Shown: in pieces, positions 23,101 to 34,200 of the stretch | How positions within the stretch are numbered: position 1 is the first letter of the stretch | Layout of the letters: each line of letters begins with the position of its first letter | From: Oscheius dolichura | Lineage: Eukaryota; Nematoda; Chromadorea; Rhabditida; Rhabditidae | Reading direction: 5' to 3' | NCBI GenBank assembly: GCA_932521035.1 | Contig: OW051496.1 | Span: forward strand, 9,920,001 to 9,984,000 | Length of the DNA stretch: 64,000 nt | Made by a program: the position numbers and the translations under genes | The notes under the pieces: generated by a model | What the model saw: the letters and a program-made list of their open reading frames with translations, nothing else | The model's database searches: none | What the model was told of the DNA's origin: nothing

Positions 23101-24860
23101 TGTTCCAAGGGTTGACCGAGTGGAGTCCATAGGGAAGTCTACGGGGGAGATTGGCTGCTTTCCGAGGGGATTTCCCTCTTTTCTAGGATGTCCTCTGTAT
23201 TTTTTTTTTGGGGGGGGGGTTCGGCCCATTTTGAGGTTATTGCCCTTCTTCATTATTCCAGACGTCCGGAAAAGATGAAACTTACACAGTCCTCTTGTCC
23301 ACCTTTGCCTCCGCAAAGCACTGCTTCTCCTTGCTCTTGACCAGTAGCCGCTGCGTATGTGGTTCTGGTGATTTGACCGGACTGAAAAGTTCCCCTTTCT
23401 CTCTCTGTCTCTTGCTCTGAAATTTGAGCTGCAAACTTTACCTGCAACCAAATGTCAAAGTTCAAAAGTAAGTGTAAAACCAGGGAGCTAGGCGGAAGAC
23501 GGCTTCAATTAAACCGAAGGGAGGGATTTGGTGGTCAATCAATTGATTTCGTCGAGCATCTGGAGGCCTCGTAAAAAGGATGCGTACGGGCCACACACAC
23601 TATCGCATATGTTACGTAAAAAGCCGGCGATGACCACTGCATTTCAGCAGATGGACAAAGGGGAATGGGGTGGAGAGGACGCGGAGGAAGGATGGGCAAA
23701 GGGAAGGGCAGGACTCTAAAACGAGACTGCCAAAATTAGGAACCCAACCTGGGATTTTTGGCTTCTTCATTTTAAAAAAGATCGCCAAGAACCGGTAAAG
23801 GTACACGATATTCCGATCCCCTGCAATCGTAAAGTCTCAGCAAGACAAAGGCATAAAGATTTCACAGTTTTGTAACAGTTTCGAATAAAGGTGATCCTCC
23901 TGCCGAGACTTTACGGGTGCAGGAGATTGGACTATCGAGGGCCGTTTTCATAATATGAAGGTCCCAAAACGACTGTTCTTTTGGTTACTTTATTTCCTAG
24001 CTGGATTCTTCCAGTCGTTTCGGGACCAAAATCTCAATTACGAGGTTCAGGAAAGGTTTTTGAAAGACTAAAGTACGGTAATTTATTCCCGGGCCCCCGT
24101 TTTATATCCAGATATCCTGAAAAGGTAGAAAGAACAAACCTAGAAGATCCAGAGCGAACAGGAAGAGGAGGATGGACGCTTTTTGTCGGAGACGCGGACT
24201 TCTGGTCTTTTTTCTTCTTCTTATCATTTTTGGCCTTTTCTTCGTCTTTTATCGGTTTGCTGGAAAGTTACTCGCTATTTCTATTTATTTTTCCCTTTTT
24301 TCCAACGACGAGGAGCAGATTACAATCGCGAAAGTGTATATATTGTGTATGCAGATGTGTGTATCCTGTCGTTGAAATCCGATCCCTGGCCAATGTTCAA
24401 TTTTTCCCGGGCTTTTCCAGCTGTAGTATTTGAACTTATTCGGGCTTTTTGGGTACGAAAGGACGCTTTTTGAGGGGATTCGAGCAGTTTTAGAGGGTCT
24501 CGGACGGGAATCTCCTTATAAGGAAAGGATCCTACGGTTCAGGGTCCAGTAAAACTTGTGTTCTTCCCGCCGAACTATGAAAACAGAGCTCTACTTTACC
24601 GTGTTGTCAGCCACAAGGCAAAACAGAGAAAAAACGATGTTTTTGCTCGGAAACACATGATATCAAGCGAGAGAGAAGAGCCAGCGCCAGATATTTCAGA
24701 TCCGAGACAAATTGGTTAAATTTCACATAAAAATTGGTCCCAGATCAGATGTTTCACGGATTTCCGATAGGGTATAAAATGAGAGACGGCGAAAAGGAAC
24801 AAACCTGGTCCTATAGATGCCTAGTTCGAGTTTTCGACCAATCGCTTCGATGGCCTCCAT
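17127..24860 (-). CDS. Unrecognised 206-aa protein, five exons
   Basis: The exons 24805-24860, 23286-23381, 19830-19965, 17373-17531 and 17127-17300 join to 621 nt with perfect phase agreement and normal GT..AG borders. The start (MEAIEAIGRKLELGIYRT) lies 5 bases behind a TTTTCAG site, which suits trans-splicing. I recognise no family. Residues 18-50 are basic (SPVKSPEPHTQRLLVKSK). Residues 51-95 contain AHRTVSLPSSSRFEKISFSV and a proline run. Residues 112-145 (HLVEQKLTEIAKQAEELAKT) look like a short amphipathic helix or coiled coil. The C-terminal third is acidic and then Ser/Pro-rich, ending in SSAK. No signal peptide or membrane segment is visible, so an intracellular, largely disordered adaptor is the best guess. 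The stop overlaps a possible donor (AAGTAG-GTTACT), so a longer form cannot be excluded. The introns are long (up to 3.3 kb). Confidence 0.65.
21369..21510 (-). mobile_element. Hp2 inverted-repeat element, copy b
   Basis: GGGTTACGGTACATTTGTC at the left pairs with GTTACGGTAACCCTA at the right. The right outer end TTTTTTGGAAAAGAACTATA is kept and the left outer end is missing. It lies in the third-largest gap of the 206-aa protein gene. Confidence 0.82.
22442..22609 (-). mobile_element. Hp2 inverted-repeat element, copy c
   Basis: Nearly full length: TATAGTCTTTTTCCAAATAG at the left and TATTTTTTGAAAAAGAACTA at the right, with GTTTACCGTAC and GCGGTAACCC inside. Confidence 0.82.
23198..23220. 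repeat. Homopolymer T/G run
   Basis: Ten or more T residues are followed directly by about ten G residues. It lies in an intron of the 206-aa protein gene. Such a run is prone to length errors in assembly. Confidence 0.7.
23805..23944 (-). mobile_element. Hp1 inverted-repeat element, copy 6
   Basis: Arms CCTGCAATCGTAAAGTCTC and GAGACTTTACGGGTGCAGG with reverse-order spacer (TTTCACAGTTTTGTAACAG). It lies in the first intron of the 206-aa protein gene. Confidence 0.87.
23960..24027. repeat. Inverted repeat, GGTCC family
   Basis: GGTCCCAAAACGACTG at the left pairs with CCAGTCGTTTCGGGACC at the right across about 35 bp. It begins 15 bp after an Hp1 copy. The ends match those of the smaller repeat at 13231. 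Confidence 0.55.
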
Positions 24861-26769
24861 CTTACCTGAAAATAAGGGGGGTTTCCAAGGGTAAAGGATG
24901 AAAGAAATCGTAAAATTGAGATTGATTCATTAAAAACAAGATTTTCTAGGATTTTTGTTCGCTTTGGTCCTGAAACGAAGGAGAAATGGGCCTGGATGAA
25001 CGCAGCGACCAAGAATTGAAGAAAACGACTATACTGATGGGATATAGAGGGCGTCCTGACTGATTTTAATCGATATAATCAATAGCCGCTCACGCAAAGT
25101 GTTCGAAAACAAAACAATTAGGTGCTTATGGTTGAGAATGAGCCCCTGGAGCTGCTCGACTGCAGAACAACAGCTGTGTCCCCGGGAAGACGACACAAGC
25201 GACAGGCAAGCCAGTCGAGTCGTCATGGAAGAGCCGAGGAAGTGACGTATAGAAAAAGTGACAGCTTTTGGAAAGAGAGAGGCAGAGAGAAAGTGAAATG
25301 AGGAGGGGATAGCTGGGGAAAAGGGACGATGATTCATGGGCAGAGCTGGAGGAGAGAGAGACGATTCCGGTTGACTATCGGGCCAGGAGATCACGAACCC
25401 ATGGCTATAGATAAGCATCTTTAGGGTGAAACTGACATTAGGTCATTCGGAAAAGAACGCTGGGATGGGAAGGCCTTAATTTGTAACCTACTGAATGACA
25501 GAATCCTTCTGGGACCGAGAAATCAAGAGTAATATGGCCTGGGTCAGCCGCGGGTCTAAAAATTATCCAAATATGCCATTTATTAGGTAAAAAACAGTCA
25601 TAGAAATCAGTTTGAAACGTAATTTTTGTAACAAACTACTTCTATAATTCACTGACTTCATAAATTACCATGCGGTTTCTATAGTCAGGGCCCGCGCCCC
25701 GGAAGAGAAGCCGTAGGTCCGGGGATTCGCGTTTACTTCAGATTTTCATCAATGGAACCATGTCTTCATTGTGTAAAACGTAAGCTAGCTATACTTTTCC
25801 CGAGCCGACCCCATAAATAACCCCCCTCGGCCACATGAAATCATTCTTTTGTGCCAAGACTACGGTCAGTTCCAGCGACGCTCAAACACAGCTGGCTGGG
25901 ACTACTCCTGGTCTTCCTTTTCCCTAGAAAAAATTGTATAGAAAGATTATAGAATACATAAGGGGTTAGGGGAAGAGACCATTTTTTGGAGGAAAGAGCC
26001 GGAACCTGCGAGCTGAGGGGATCAACAGGCGGGTTGTCTTTTTCCTGTTACCCATGAAGCTCAATTAATCATTTTGTGGACAACAACACGGGTTAGCCTT
26101 GGGAAAAGGGTCTGGACAAGTCAAAGCCTAAGTCAAAATAGAGGCTACAAAAGCAATTGATAGAAGGCTACGGCTCTAAAGGTTTTGAACATTGGCCCAG
26201 TTTTGAAAAGAGCTAAAAAAGTAAAAGGAAACAAAGACTTTAAAGTGCCTGTCTCACGAGCTGGTGGACAGAGGGGCGTCATCGTCGGCGGGAGCTCAAA
26301 AAGTGCCGTCGAGCCTCGCGCTTGGAACATCCTTTTGGATGGGCTGGAAACTGTTTGCTAAAATGCGCCCGCGGACACTTCAGTTCCTCATGGAAATGAT
26401 GGAATTCTTCCCTGCCTCGATTAGTTTGCCCAACACAGGAAAGAGTGCTGGAGGACAGGGAAGAGAGTGGAGGAGAAGGTTTGCTTATTTAAGAAAATCC
26501 TCTCCGTGTTAATGGTTCCGGGGGTGCGGGAGGGGGTTGCCAGCCAGCTGGTGAAAAATTGGTTCGTAGTAGGGTGGCATTCTTATTACACAGATAACGA
26601 GAGGCCAGTCGGAAGGGCCACTCACTCTCGCCTTTGTGACTGGCTGCTGTTGGGAAAAAGAAAACCAAATTAATTGGATAAACACTTTTATTCAAAATTT
26701 TAAAGCTGCGGCTTGGCCTTGCTCGGACTCTGACGATAATGAAGTCGTACTTGTGGAACCCTGTTCCGT
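24861..26769. other. Intergenic stretch, nothing recognised
   Basis: Open frames at 25029-25418 and 26264-26512 show no domain motif and no coherent splice borders. I see no repeat copy and no RNA gene in this stretch. Confidence 0.45.
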
Positions 26770-27814
26770 TTATAGAGATACAGAGATGAGACACAAATGA
26801 CGGCCGTCTCTCTTATGCACAGCAAACTTCTCGAGGTCCCGAAAGATGGATAGCTTTTCGTCGCACAATTTCCGACCATCGCCCCACAGTCCCACAAGAA
26901 ATCTCCACGCGAAGAAATTGTATCGAGTTATCCGGGAGTTCCCTTCGACAAAATCCTTAAAAAATATTCTGTATGAATTAGAGTATAGCCAGTTTTCAAC
27001 GGAGATGTCACTGGTTAAAGTTCAGGGGTGGAACTGAATTATTTACCGTAACCTTTGGGTAGTATAGTTCTTTTCCAAAAAATAGGGTTACCGTAACGGG
27101 TCGCAAAATCGTTCCTTTTGAGCAAAAGTGATCGGGATTTTCGATTTCTCTCGATTTTTCTTCGCCGTTTGGCCAAAAAGTTTCGAAAAGACTAATGTAC
27201 GGTAACCCTATTTTAGGGTAGAAGACTAATAAAGCTGGTTGTTAGTGTACCTTTCCAAGAATTTGGGAATTCTTTACGAAGAGATACCAGATTTTTTTGA
27301 GGCAGAAACAGTCTGAGATCCTCTCCTAGATTCTCTATTTCTTTAAAATATTGGTGTGTATAGCGAGCTCTGCGAAACTTTTGTTCTAATTGACCGAGTG
27401 TCAAGCATGGCAAGGCTTCTTCAGCGGTCAAAGGTGTTATTATACGGTGTGGCTGAAATCAACGGATCCCCTTCATTCATTATAAAGTATGGCATTATGC
27501 CCAATTAGTTTCAATGCTTGGTAGCCCAGAAAAGTACCCTCGCTTATACTTCAGGTCCGCTGTTTGCCGCTTTAGTTTCATGTAAGCGTAACAGAAAAGT
27601 TAGTCATTGTTCTGTGCATTATTATTTCTGCAACGCTGGTATGCGGTAAAATGCTTCTGTAGCGGATGACCAGATCTCGGAATCTGCCGTACACTTCTCT
27701 TATTGAAAAAATATCTACAGGACGGAGGTGGTTAAAAATGAGCAGCAGTACATTTGTTTGACATCCGAATTTTATAAGTTCGGTTGCCCTATACATGAGG
27801 CGGTTGAATAGCAA
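26770..27814 (-). pseudogene. Decayed F-box gene interrupted by an Hp2 element
   Basis: The minus strand opens with an F-box-like stretch (NVLLLIFNHLRPVDIF, then REVYGRFRDLVIRYRSILP, about 27640-27760). Nematode F-box proteins use this domain to hold substrates for SKP1-cullin ubiquitin ligases. The coding signal then continues in changing frames: KLKRQTADLKYKRGYFSGLP, MPYFIMNEGDPLISATPYNN, and KFRRARYTHQYFKEIENLGE to about 27231. Hp2 copy d (27063-27229) follows. Beyond it a further open stretch (about 26770-27020: NWLYSNSYRIFFKDFVEG, FFAWRFLVGLWGDG) ends in a stop at 26770. At least three frame changes and the inserted repeat argue for a dead gene. Small missed introns could explain some of the frame changes. 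The F-box call rests on the hydrophobic pattern and is moderate. No start codon was fixed. Confidence 0.55.
27063..27229 (+). mobile_element. Hp2 inverted-repeat element, copy d
   Basis: TATAGTTCTTTTCCAAAAAA and TAGGGTTACCGTAACGGG at the left, TGTACGGTAACCCTATTTTA at the right. The core GATTTCTCTCGATTTTTCTT is in plus order. It separates the two parts of the F-box pseudogene. Confidence 0.86.
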
Positions 27815-27904
27815 AAATGTTGCTAAAGTAGCTTATAGAGTCGAGAGCATTTATAGGAAAGCAAAAAAACTCAGATGGAAATAATTGCAAAAATGTTGTA
27901 CGTC

Positions 27905-27988
27905 CACAAGGGGACTCGAACCGGAGAATTAAAAAAGCATAACAATTGTGAGCGAGCGCACTAGCCACTCGGTCACTTGACTACATTG
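27905..27988 (-). pseudogene. tRNA-like sequence, probably a tRNA relic
   Basis: On the minus strand GACCGAGTGGCTAGTGCGCTC resembles a tRNA D-arm (CGAG pairs with CTCG) and the A box. GGTTCGAGTCC is a B-box and T-loop motif at a fitting distance. The acceptor stem pairs only in part, the T stem has mismatches and the anticodon arm is poor, so it is unlikely to be functional. Confidence 0.4.
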
Positions 27989-28187
27989 CTAAAGCCGCAA
28001 GCCATTGCTTACAAGCCGAAAATCCATTTCGGCCGATTTTACATGTTAAACGGCATGGCGTCGCGTGCCGTAACACGGGTCATTTGGAGAAATTTTAAAA
28101 CGATTTCCTGGACAGAATTTGACGGCCTATCGAATGGTATAGGTCTCACTGCGTGAAGCCACGGGCAACTGAAAAGGTCCCCTTCTC

Positions 28188-28260
28188 AGTTTTGAATAAA
28201 GATGATCCCCCTGCCGAGACTTTACGGGTGCAGGAGGCCGGACTACCGGGTACCGAGCCT
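28188..28260 (-). mobile_element. Hp1 element, half copy 7
   Basis: Only the spacer half (TTTTGAATAAAGATGATCC) and the right arm (GAGACTTTACGGGTGCAGG) remain. The left arm is missing. Confidence 0.75.
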
Positions 28261-31200
28261 CAGGAAAGTCATCCTCAATCTGCTTTACTAATGCAAAATA
28301 TAAAACATTATCCGATCAGTTGGGTAAGGAAAACGGGCCTTTCTAATCTGGGCAGTAAAGGATGAAGAGACTAGCTTGTTGACAACCTGTTGCTATCCGT
28401 TTTTGTCAGCTACATCTCTCCCTCTTCCTGACCGTTTCTCCTTTCCTACAGGATCACCATCCTCCTCTAGCAGCCCCCTACATATTCGCCAAATCGATGT
28501 CTGTCGGTATTCATCTGCGCGCCAGAAAGGCCAAGTTGTTGTCGTTCTGATTCAGCAGAGAAAAAGGATCACTCATCCCAGTCGGAGCTATTGTTCGGGC
28601 TTCAATTCGTCCCCCGCATAGCGTTAATTTCTGTATTCTCCCCTCTTTCCTTTCCCCCCGTATAGTCAGGAATTATAGGCCACAGTCAATCCGGACAGGC
28701 AGAGAGAGAGAGAGAGCGAGAGGGTCTGCATAATAAGTAGGTGTCGTGGGTTTTTGGGTCTGTCCGGAGAGAGAAATTTCATGAATTTGCAAATATAATT
28801 CACGTATCTCCCTCGCTCTCTCCCGGGAATTGACACAATCACAGTCCATTGGTAATCTCGGCTATCTGATTATAATAACCTGCGCCACTCTCTCTCCTCT
28901 CCTATTTTGTAGCCATATCCATGTGAAATTTCCTCAAAAACCCGAAAGAAGGCTCCGGGGAAGGCTCCCGGCCCTTTTTAAAGCAAAAACGGATTTGGAA
29001 ACCTTTATAGCTCATTTTTTCACCGGTTATAGCGGCATGGTACCCTTATTTTAATGGAAACAAGAGGCACAATCGGTTTCCAACTGAAAATTTTTGAATT
29101 TCAGGGCTAATTATGGTCCTGCGGTTAAATTTTCATGGTTTTCGATTTTTCCCAAAAGTTAGGAACAAACTTTTTCCCTTTTCTGTTAAAAAAGGGGGAA
29201 AGCTACCCGCGGCAGCGTCCAAGAGGAATCAAAGGCTCCGGAAGGCTCCTGGTGACTCCATGGTGACTACCTAAGGTCCCTGAAAGCTTCCTGAACAGAT
29301 ATTGAGACTCTTTTTTATGGTAAAATGGTCCCTTGTGAGCTTTTCAATGGGACAAATGCTTCATAAGTATGGCCCCTGGATTGTGTCTTGTTTTTAGACC
29401 AGGAATTTCTTCTATTCTCTTTGAGCCACCGATTTTAAGAGAAAGTCCCTGGCCCCTAGTTTCTGCCAAGTTTCTTTCACCTCCCCCCGCCGTTCCTGTC
29501 TTTTCCCGCCACTTTCCCCCCGCCAGCCAGAGATTGTTGTTATGTCCGAGAATTGCCAAAGAAGGGGAGCTTTGTGGCCGACGACGAGAGTGAGACCGTC
29601 TCTCGGAACCATGACCACCACCTAAACATGCCCCCCTGGCCCTTTCAGGGGGCACTTACTTTTGAACATGATTGTGACAGTCAGGCAAGACAGAACAGGA
29701 CCGGCCTGGGAGTAAAGCTGTAAACAGCCGGGGTCAGAAGAAAGAGCGGAAGGACTCGCTTCGCATCGCCATAGTTCAATGTTCGTCACGTGTAGCCGCC
29801 ATATCCCGTGTTGTACAGATAGATAACACCAAAAGAAAGAGAGGTTCTGCGTCCTATCACAAGGCCCAAAAAGTGGGGAGACGGGGGCGAGAGAGAAAAA
29901 GCCGCCAAGGGATTTCCTAATATCAACTGGGGGGAAAATGTCAATCACTCCTTTAATCCCCGCTGATAATTGAAAGCCGCGAGGATTACTGTATCTTAAA
30001 CTGCTCCTAAAATCATCCAAATTCGAAAACTTCATAAAAAATAATTTATATAGTTTCGGTTTCTGAAACGACAAGAATCCCAGTTGTTTTCAATTTTCAT
30101 GGAACAAATGATAACTTATCAAATTCCTGGCAAGGAGAAGAGGAAATGCCACCACCCCCAGGCGCTCTGGGAGGTCTAAAAGGTCCCAAAGCGAAAGAAT
30201 CAGATCATAGGTTAATTTATCTGAATTTTAGGATAATACAGTAATCCGGCCGGTCCCTGACCCCCTTCCGGAATCAATAAGGCTCTTCTTCCTCCTGCTG
30301 GTATCTCTATCCCCTTGTTATCAACCCCCCTCTCTACTCTCGCGCTGTTTGTCCCCTCTGTCCCCCCGTCGTTTATTAGCCAAGGATCCGATTTGGTTGT
30401 TTGGTTTGACCCCACCAGATAGATAAGACCAGGGAGAAGGCCCGGTATTTCCCCCTACCCCTTGTGAAAGCCTCTTTCGATAGCCAGCCAGCCGGCCACA
30501 AGCCCCGTGATGATATTTTCTCTTCCCCGCTCGCTCGGGCAGGGCTCCCCTCTTTTGTGATTGTCTGAATCATTTGGCTGTATGACATTACCATCACCGC
30601 GGGCTGGGTCCTGGGATGGCGGGCTGTGGATTCAAATTAGTCTAGCATTGGGAGAGAGGGTTCCCCCTCACCATATGCAGATGAGTTCGAAACATCCAAC
30701 AGTCCTCCGATTGATTCGGGCAGACGAGAATGATTATGATAAATCCTATCGACAAATCTGTAGCCACAGCATGTGGTCCCGCTCTCGCTCTCTCGGGTTT
30801 ATGTTATTCCCCCATATTTTGTACCGCTTTTCTATAAGAATGTACCGTAATTAGGGGCCTAATTAAGTCAGAAGCAAAGAATAAAGCTTTGGAATACGAG
30901 AAGGAATTAAAAAAATAACAAATTTTCATATTCCTATAGTTTTTTGGCTCAAAAACCTTTAAATTACCATTTCTGCCTTGATTTCGGGCTAAATCTCCAG
31001 AAAATGGAGAAATTGTAATAAAACCCCGAAATTTTAAGCTGTAGGAAGTAAAAAATTCTTTGTTCAGCTTCTTTGGGACATAAAAACAGTCTGCTGTATC
31101 CTATCGGTCAATTCAAAGAGCCCAGGCGCCGCCAGGTCCAAGCGACCTTTGAAGCCCCCGTAATAACTTAGAGTCCGCATAAATCCTAGTCCGTAGAAGT

Positions 31201-34200
31201 CTTTTCCCTTCTTTTAAACTCCAGAATAACTTTACCCTTTCCCTTTTTCAAATCCCGACTCAAACCCGCGAAAATCGGCCGGTACTATGACGCCATCCCT
31301 GTGCCGTTCCCGACCCGGCCACGTTCTCAGGCCAGGCTTTTTTTCAGCCTCCCCCCTTGTGTGGTTGTACTACTATCCGCAAGATGCCCTTTTCGGCCAC
31401 GTTCCCATGCATCCCGCCTAGAAAAAAAGTTCAAAGCCCCCCTCGCGTCATGAACCCGAGAGCGATCCACGAATCCACACAAACACAGGGGGACGAATGC
31501 GCGGCTTCCTTTCTTTGAACCGTGTCTGCCCTTGCCTTGCCGGTGGGGCGCGTCATTTGGCCCTCCGGTCTGTTTTCTGACTAAGCTCCTTCAGAGGCTA
31601 GCCGTCTTTGGTGCCTCCAGCGGCGCCGTTTCGTTGTCCCCTCCGTCGCTTTACCAGTCCGTAGGTAGGCTCCTTTTTATCTGGGGAGGGGGGTCTTATC
31701 AGGTCCCGGCGGTATGAGGATCGTCGTCAAAACAAGACGGACCTCCCCCCGCTGTTTTTCCTCCTTACTATCTCTCTCTCCCCCCTATCCCCCTTTATTA
31801 TGACTGTCTGCTCACTTCTTCTTCCGTCTTTGGAGGGGAACAGCGATCCCTCTGGTGACTGGTAGTGTGGCACATAATGCCGTTAGGGATATCGCGCGCA
31901 CATCGCCGGTAATCCTCCATTAGCCCCCCTTTGAAGCAGATTGTCTCGCTCTCTTCCGCGATTTGTCTCTTTCTCTTCGCTTCTCAAAGCTAAGCTCATG
32001 GGATAGGCTTTTGATTTATGTAGATTAGGGAGAAAGATCTCTCTCTCTCTCTCTTCTTGTCATTCTTACACAGAAAACCAGAATCCCCTCCCATATATCC
32101 TTTTTTGTGTTTTCTGTTTTCTTCTGGTGAGTGTGATCCCTTTGATGGGAGGGGATCACATCATGTGTGGCTATCCCGCGCAACAAACACAAACTATCTC
32201 AAAAGGTCAGGTTTTCTTTCTTTCTTCTTCTTCCCTTCTTGGGGATGGAAATAAACAAGTGATCTTGGAGAGAACGCAACAGAAAACCAAAGACCTTTAG
32301 TCACATGGCGATTTTGGATTTGCTGGGGGGAATTCCACTCGGAACCGTTCCTTTTGAGTTCCCCCACTGCCTAGTCCCCTTTGTGGGGCACCTGCTTCGT
32401 TTCGGGACCAAATATGGAATATCCAGGTGGCTGGAAGGTTACAGTCAGGCTTTCCAGGAAGTTTCTTGATCCATACGGGACCCAGACCTAGTTACCTGCC
32501 GGAAAGAGCGATATTTCTTTTAAAACCGGCAAAAATAGCCAAAATAGGCGGTTTCTAATAGTCCAAATAGTATCCCCCGTTCTCAGTAAAATGGAAAAGC
32601 TGTTGCGCCACCTGCGCGGGAAAAGAAAGCCGTAGTTTCTCTTGGCCGGTTCGAGAAAAGCATACTCTTCTAACTTTCGAGGAAATGATCCATTTTCTAT
32701 GATTACTCTAGGTAAAGAACCTTTTTTAGGTCGTCCATAGGTCATTTATTTAACAGAAAGTTTCAGAAATCATTTTACAGGCAAATTTATGGAGCTGGCC
32801 CTCTATTCACGGGGTCTACTCGCTTTCCATATTTCATAACCCCTGTTTGCTTTTAAAAATGTTGGTCATCTTTATGGAATTTCTGGTGGCCATGATTTTA
32901 AGCGGGAGGAGAACACCTCACTGTATATGGCTGTGGGGTAAACAGGCATCATATTTATTCAAAACATCTATTGCCCCTGACCCCCTGGTCAGAATAAAAG
33001 AAGTTGTTTGTGCTCATCCCAGTGTATCCTATTCTGGGGGAGGGGGAGAGGGGACCTCTCCAGTGTCGGGGCTTTATGTTAATCCCAAGCCCTGAAGGCT
33101 TAAGCAACCAGCGCTAACAAAGCTTGCCAATTAAAATCTCGATTACGCGAGACTGCTGAAGGCAGCGGGGATTGCTGTGGTGGTCCCCCTGTCTCCGTGC
33201 CCTGGACAGACCCGATTATCTGGCGGAAATGACCCGAGCGGGGCGAGAGACGGACGGAGTTAAGGAATTTAAGGGGACAACACACAACTTCTTATGAGCC
33301 TCTCTCGCTCTCTTCAGGCCCCTATCTTATCTCCCTGGAAGGGGGCACGGAGCGCGGCTCTGGATTTAGGTCCCTACGTCTCCCCCACCCGTTATCTTTG
33401 TGTGAGGACATGACCGGGGCCGGGGACTATCCCCCAACCGGCACCGAAATGCTTTTTATCTGCTCTTAAGATGGCTAGCTGGCAGGCAGCTGGAAGTCAC
33501 TTTTCTGACCAGAAAGCCCCCCGGTAAAAAGTGCCAAGTAAAGCATCCCCCCAGCTGTGACAGTCGTCTTTTGCCAGCACTGCCTCGCCCCCGGGGCTTA
33601 ACCCCCCTTTCCCTTTCTACTTGTCTTTCTCTCTTTCTCATCGGATCAAGGACAGGCGTGTGTCTCTTTATGTGTGATCTCCTGTCCCAATGGCTCTTTA
33701 GCCATCAGCAGCGTAATGGCTGGCGGGAACTGTTCCACCGCTGTCTGGGCAGAAGCTGGTAGAAGGGGGCGTGGAGGGGGTCGAGGAGAGGTGACGTGCC
33801 CTAGTTTCTAGTTCCCGGGCAGTTCAAATTATCAGGGAATCCACTCTTCTTCGGTTAAATCACCACCACAGCTGGAAAGAAACGGTAGCTATCGAAAATT
33901 CCTTAGAAACAGCGCGCAACCTTTCCAAATTTTCAAATAAGGTGGGTAAAACGGGGAAAATTGCCTATTTTTATCAGAAAAGCTACAGTAACCCAAATTA
34001 TTCGGTGAAGGAGGACAAAACGGGAAGTTCCCCGTGAAGAGAGGAGTCTCTTTGATCTGCGACGGCTGGCAGATCCGATCCCACGTGGGAATCCCCGTTC
34101 CAGACGGAGTGATCACTGTTTCCTTCCGTGATCCCCCCGTGTCGCTGTGTCCCCCCTGATCCTGCCTTTACCCCGTCTCTCCCCCCGCGGTCCCCCGCGT

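Noticed and set aside
29622..30074. 150-codon minus-strand frame
   Set aside because: No motif, no splice support, mixed composition. It is probably chance.
32488..32745. 85-codon minus-strand frame with balanced composition
   Set aside because: It looks mildly protein-like (RPKKGSLPRVIIENG) but has no neighbouring exon, motif or regulatory context.
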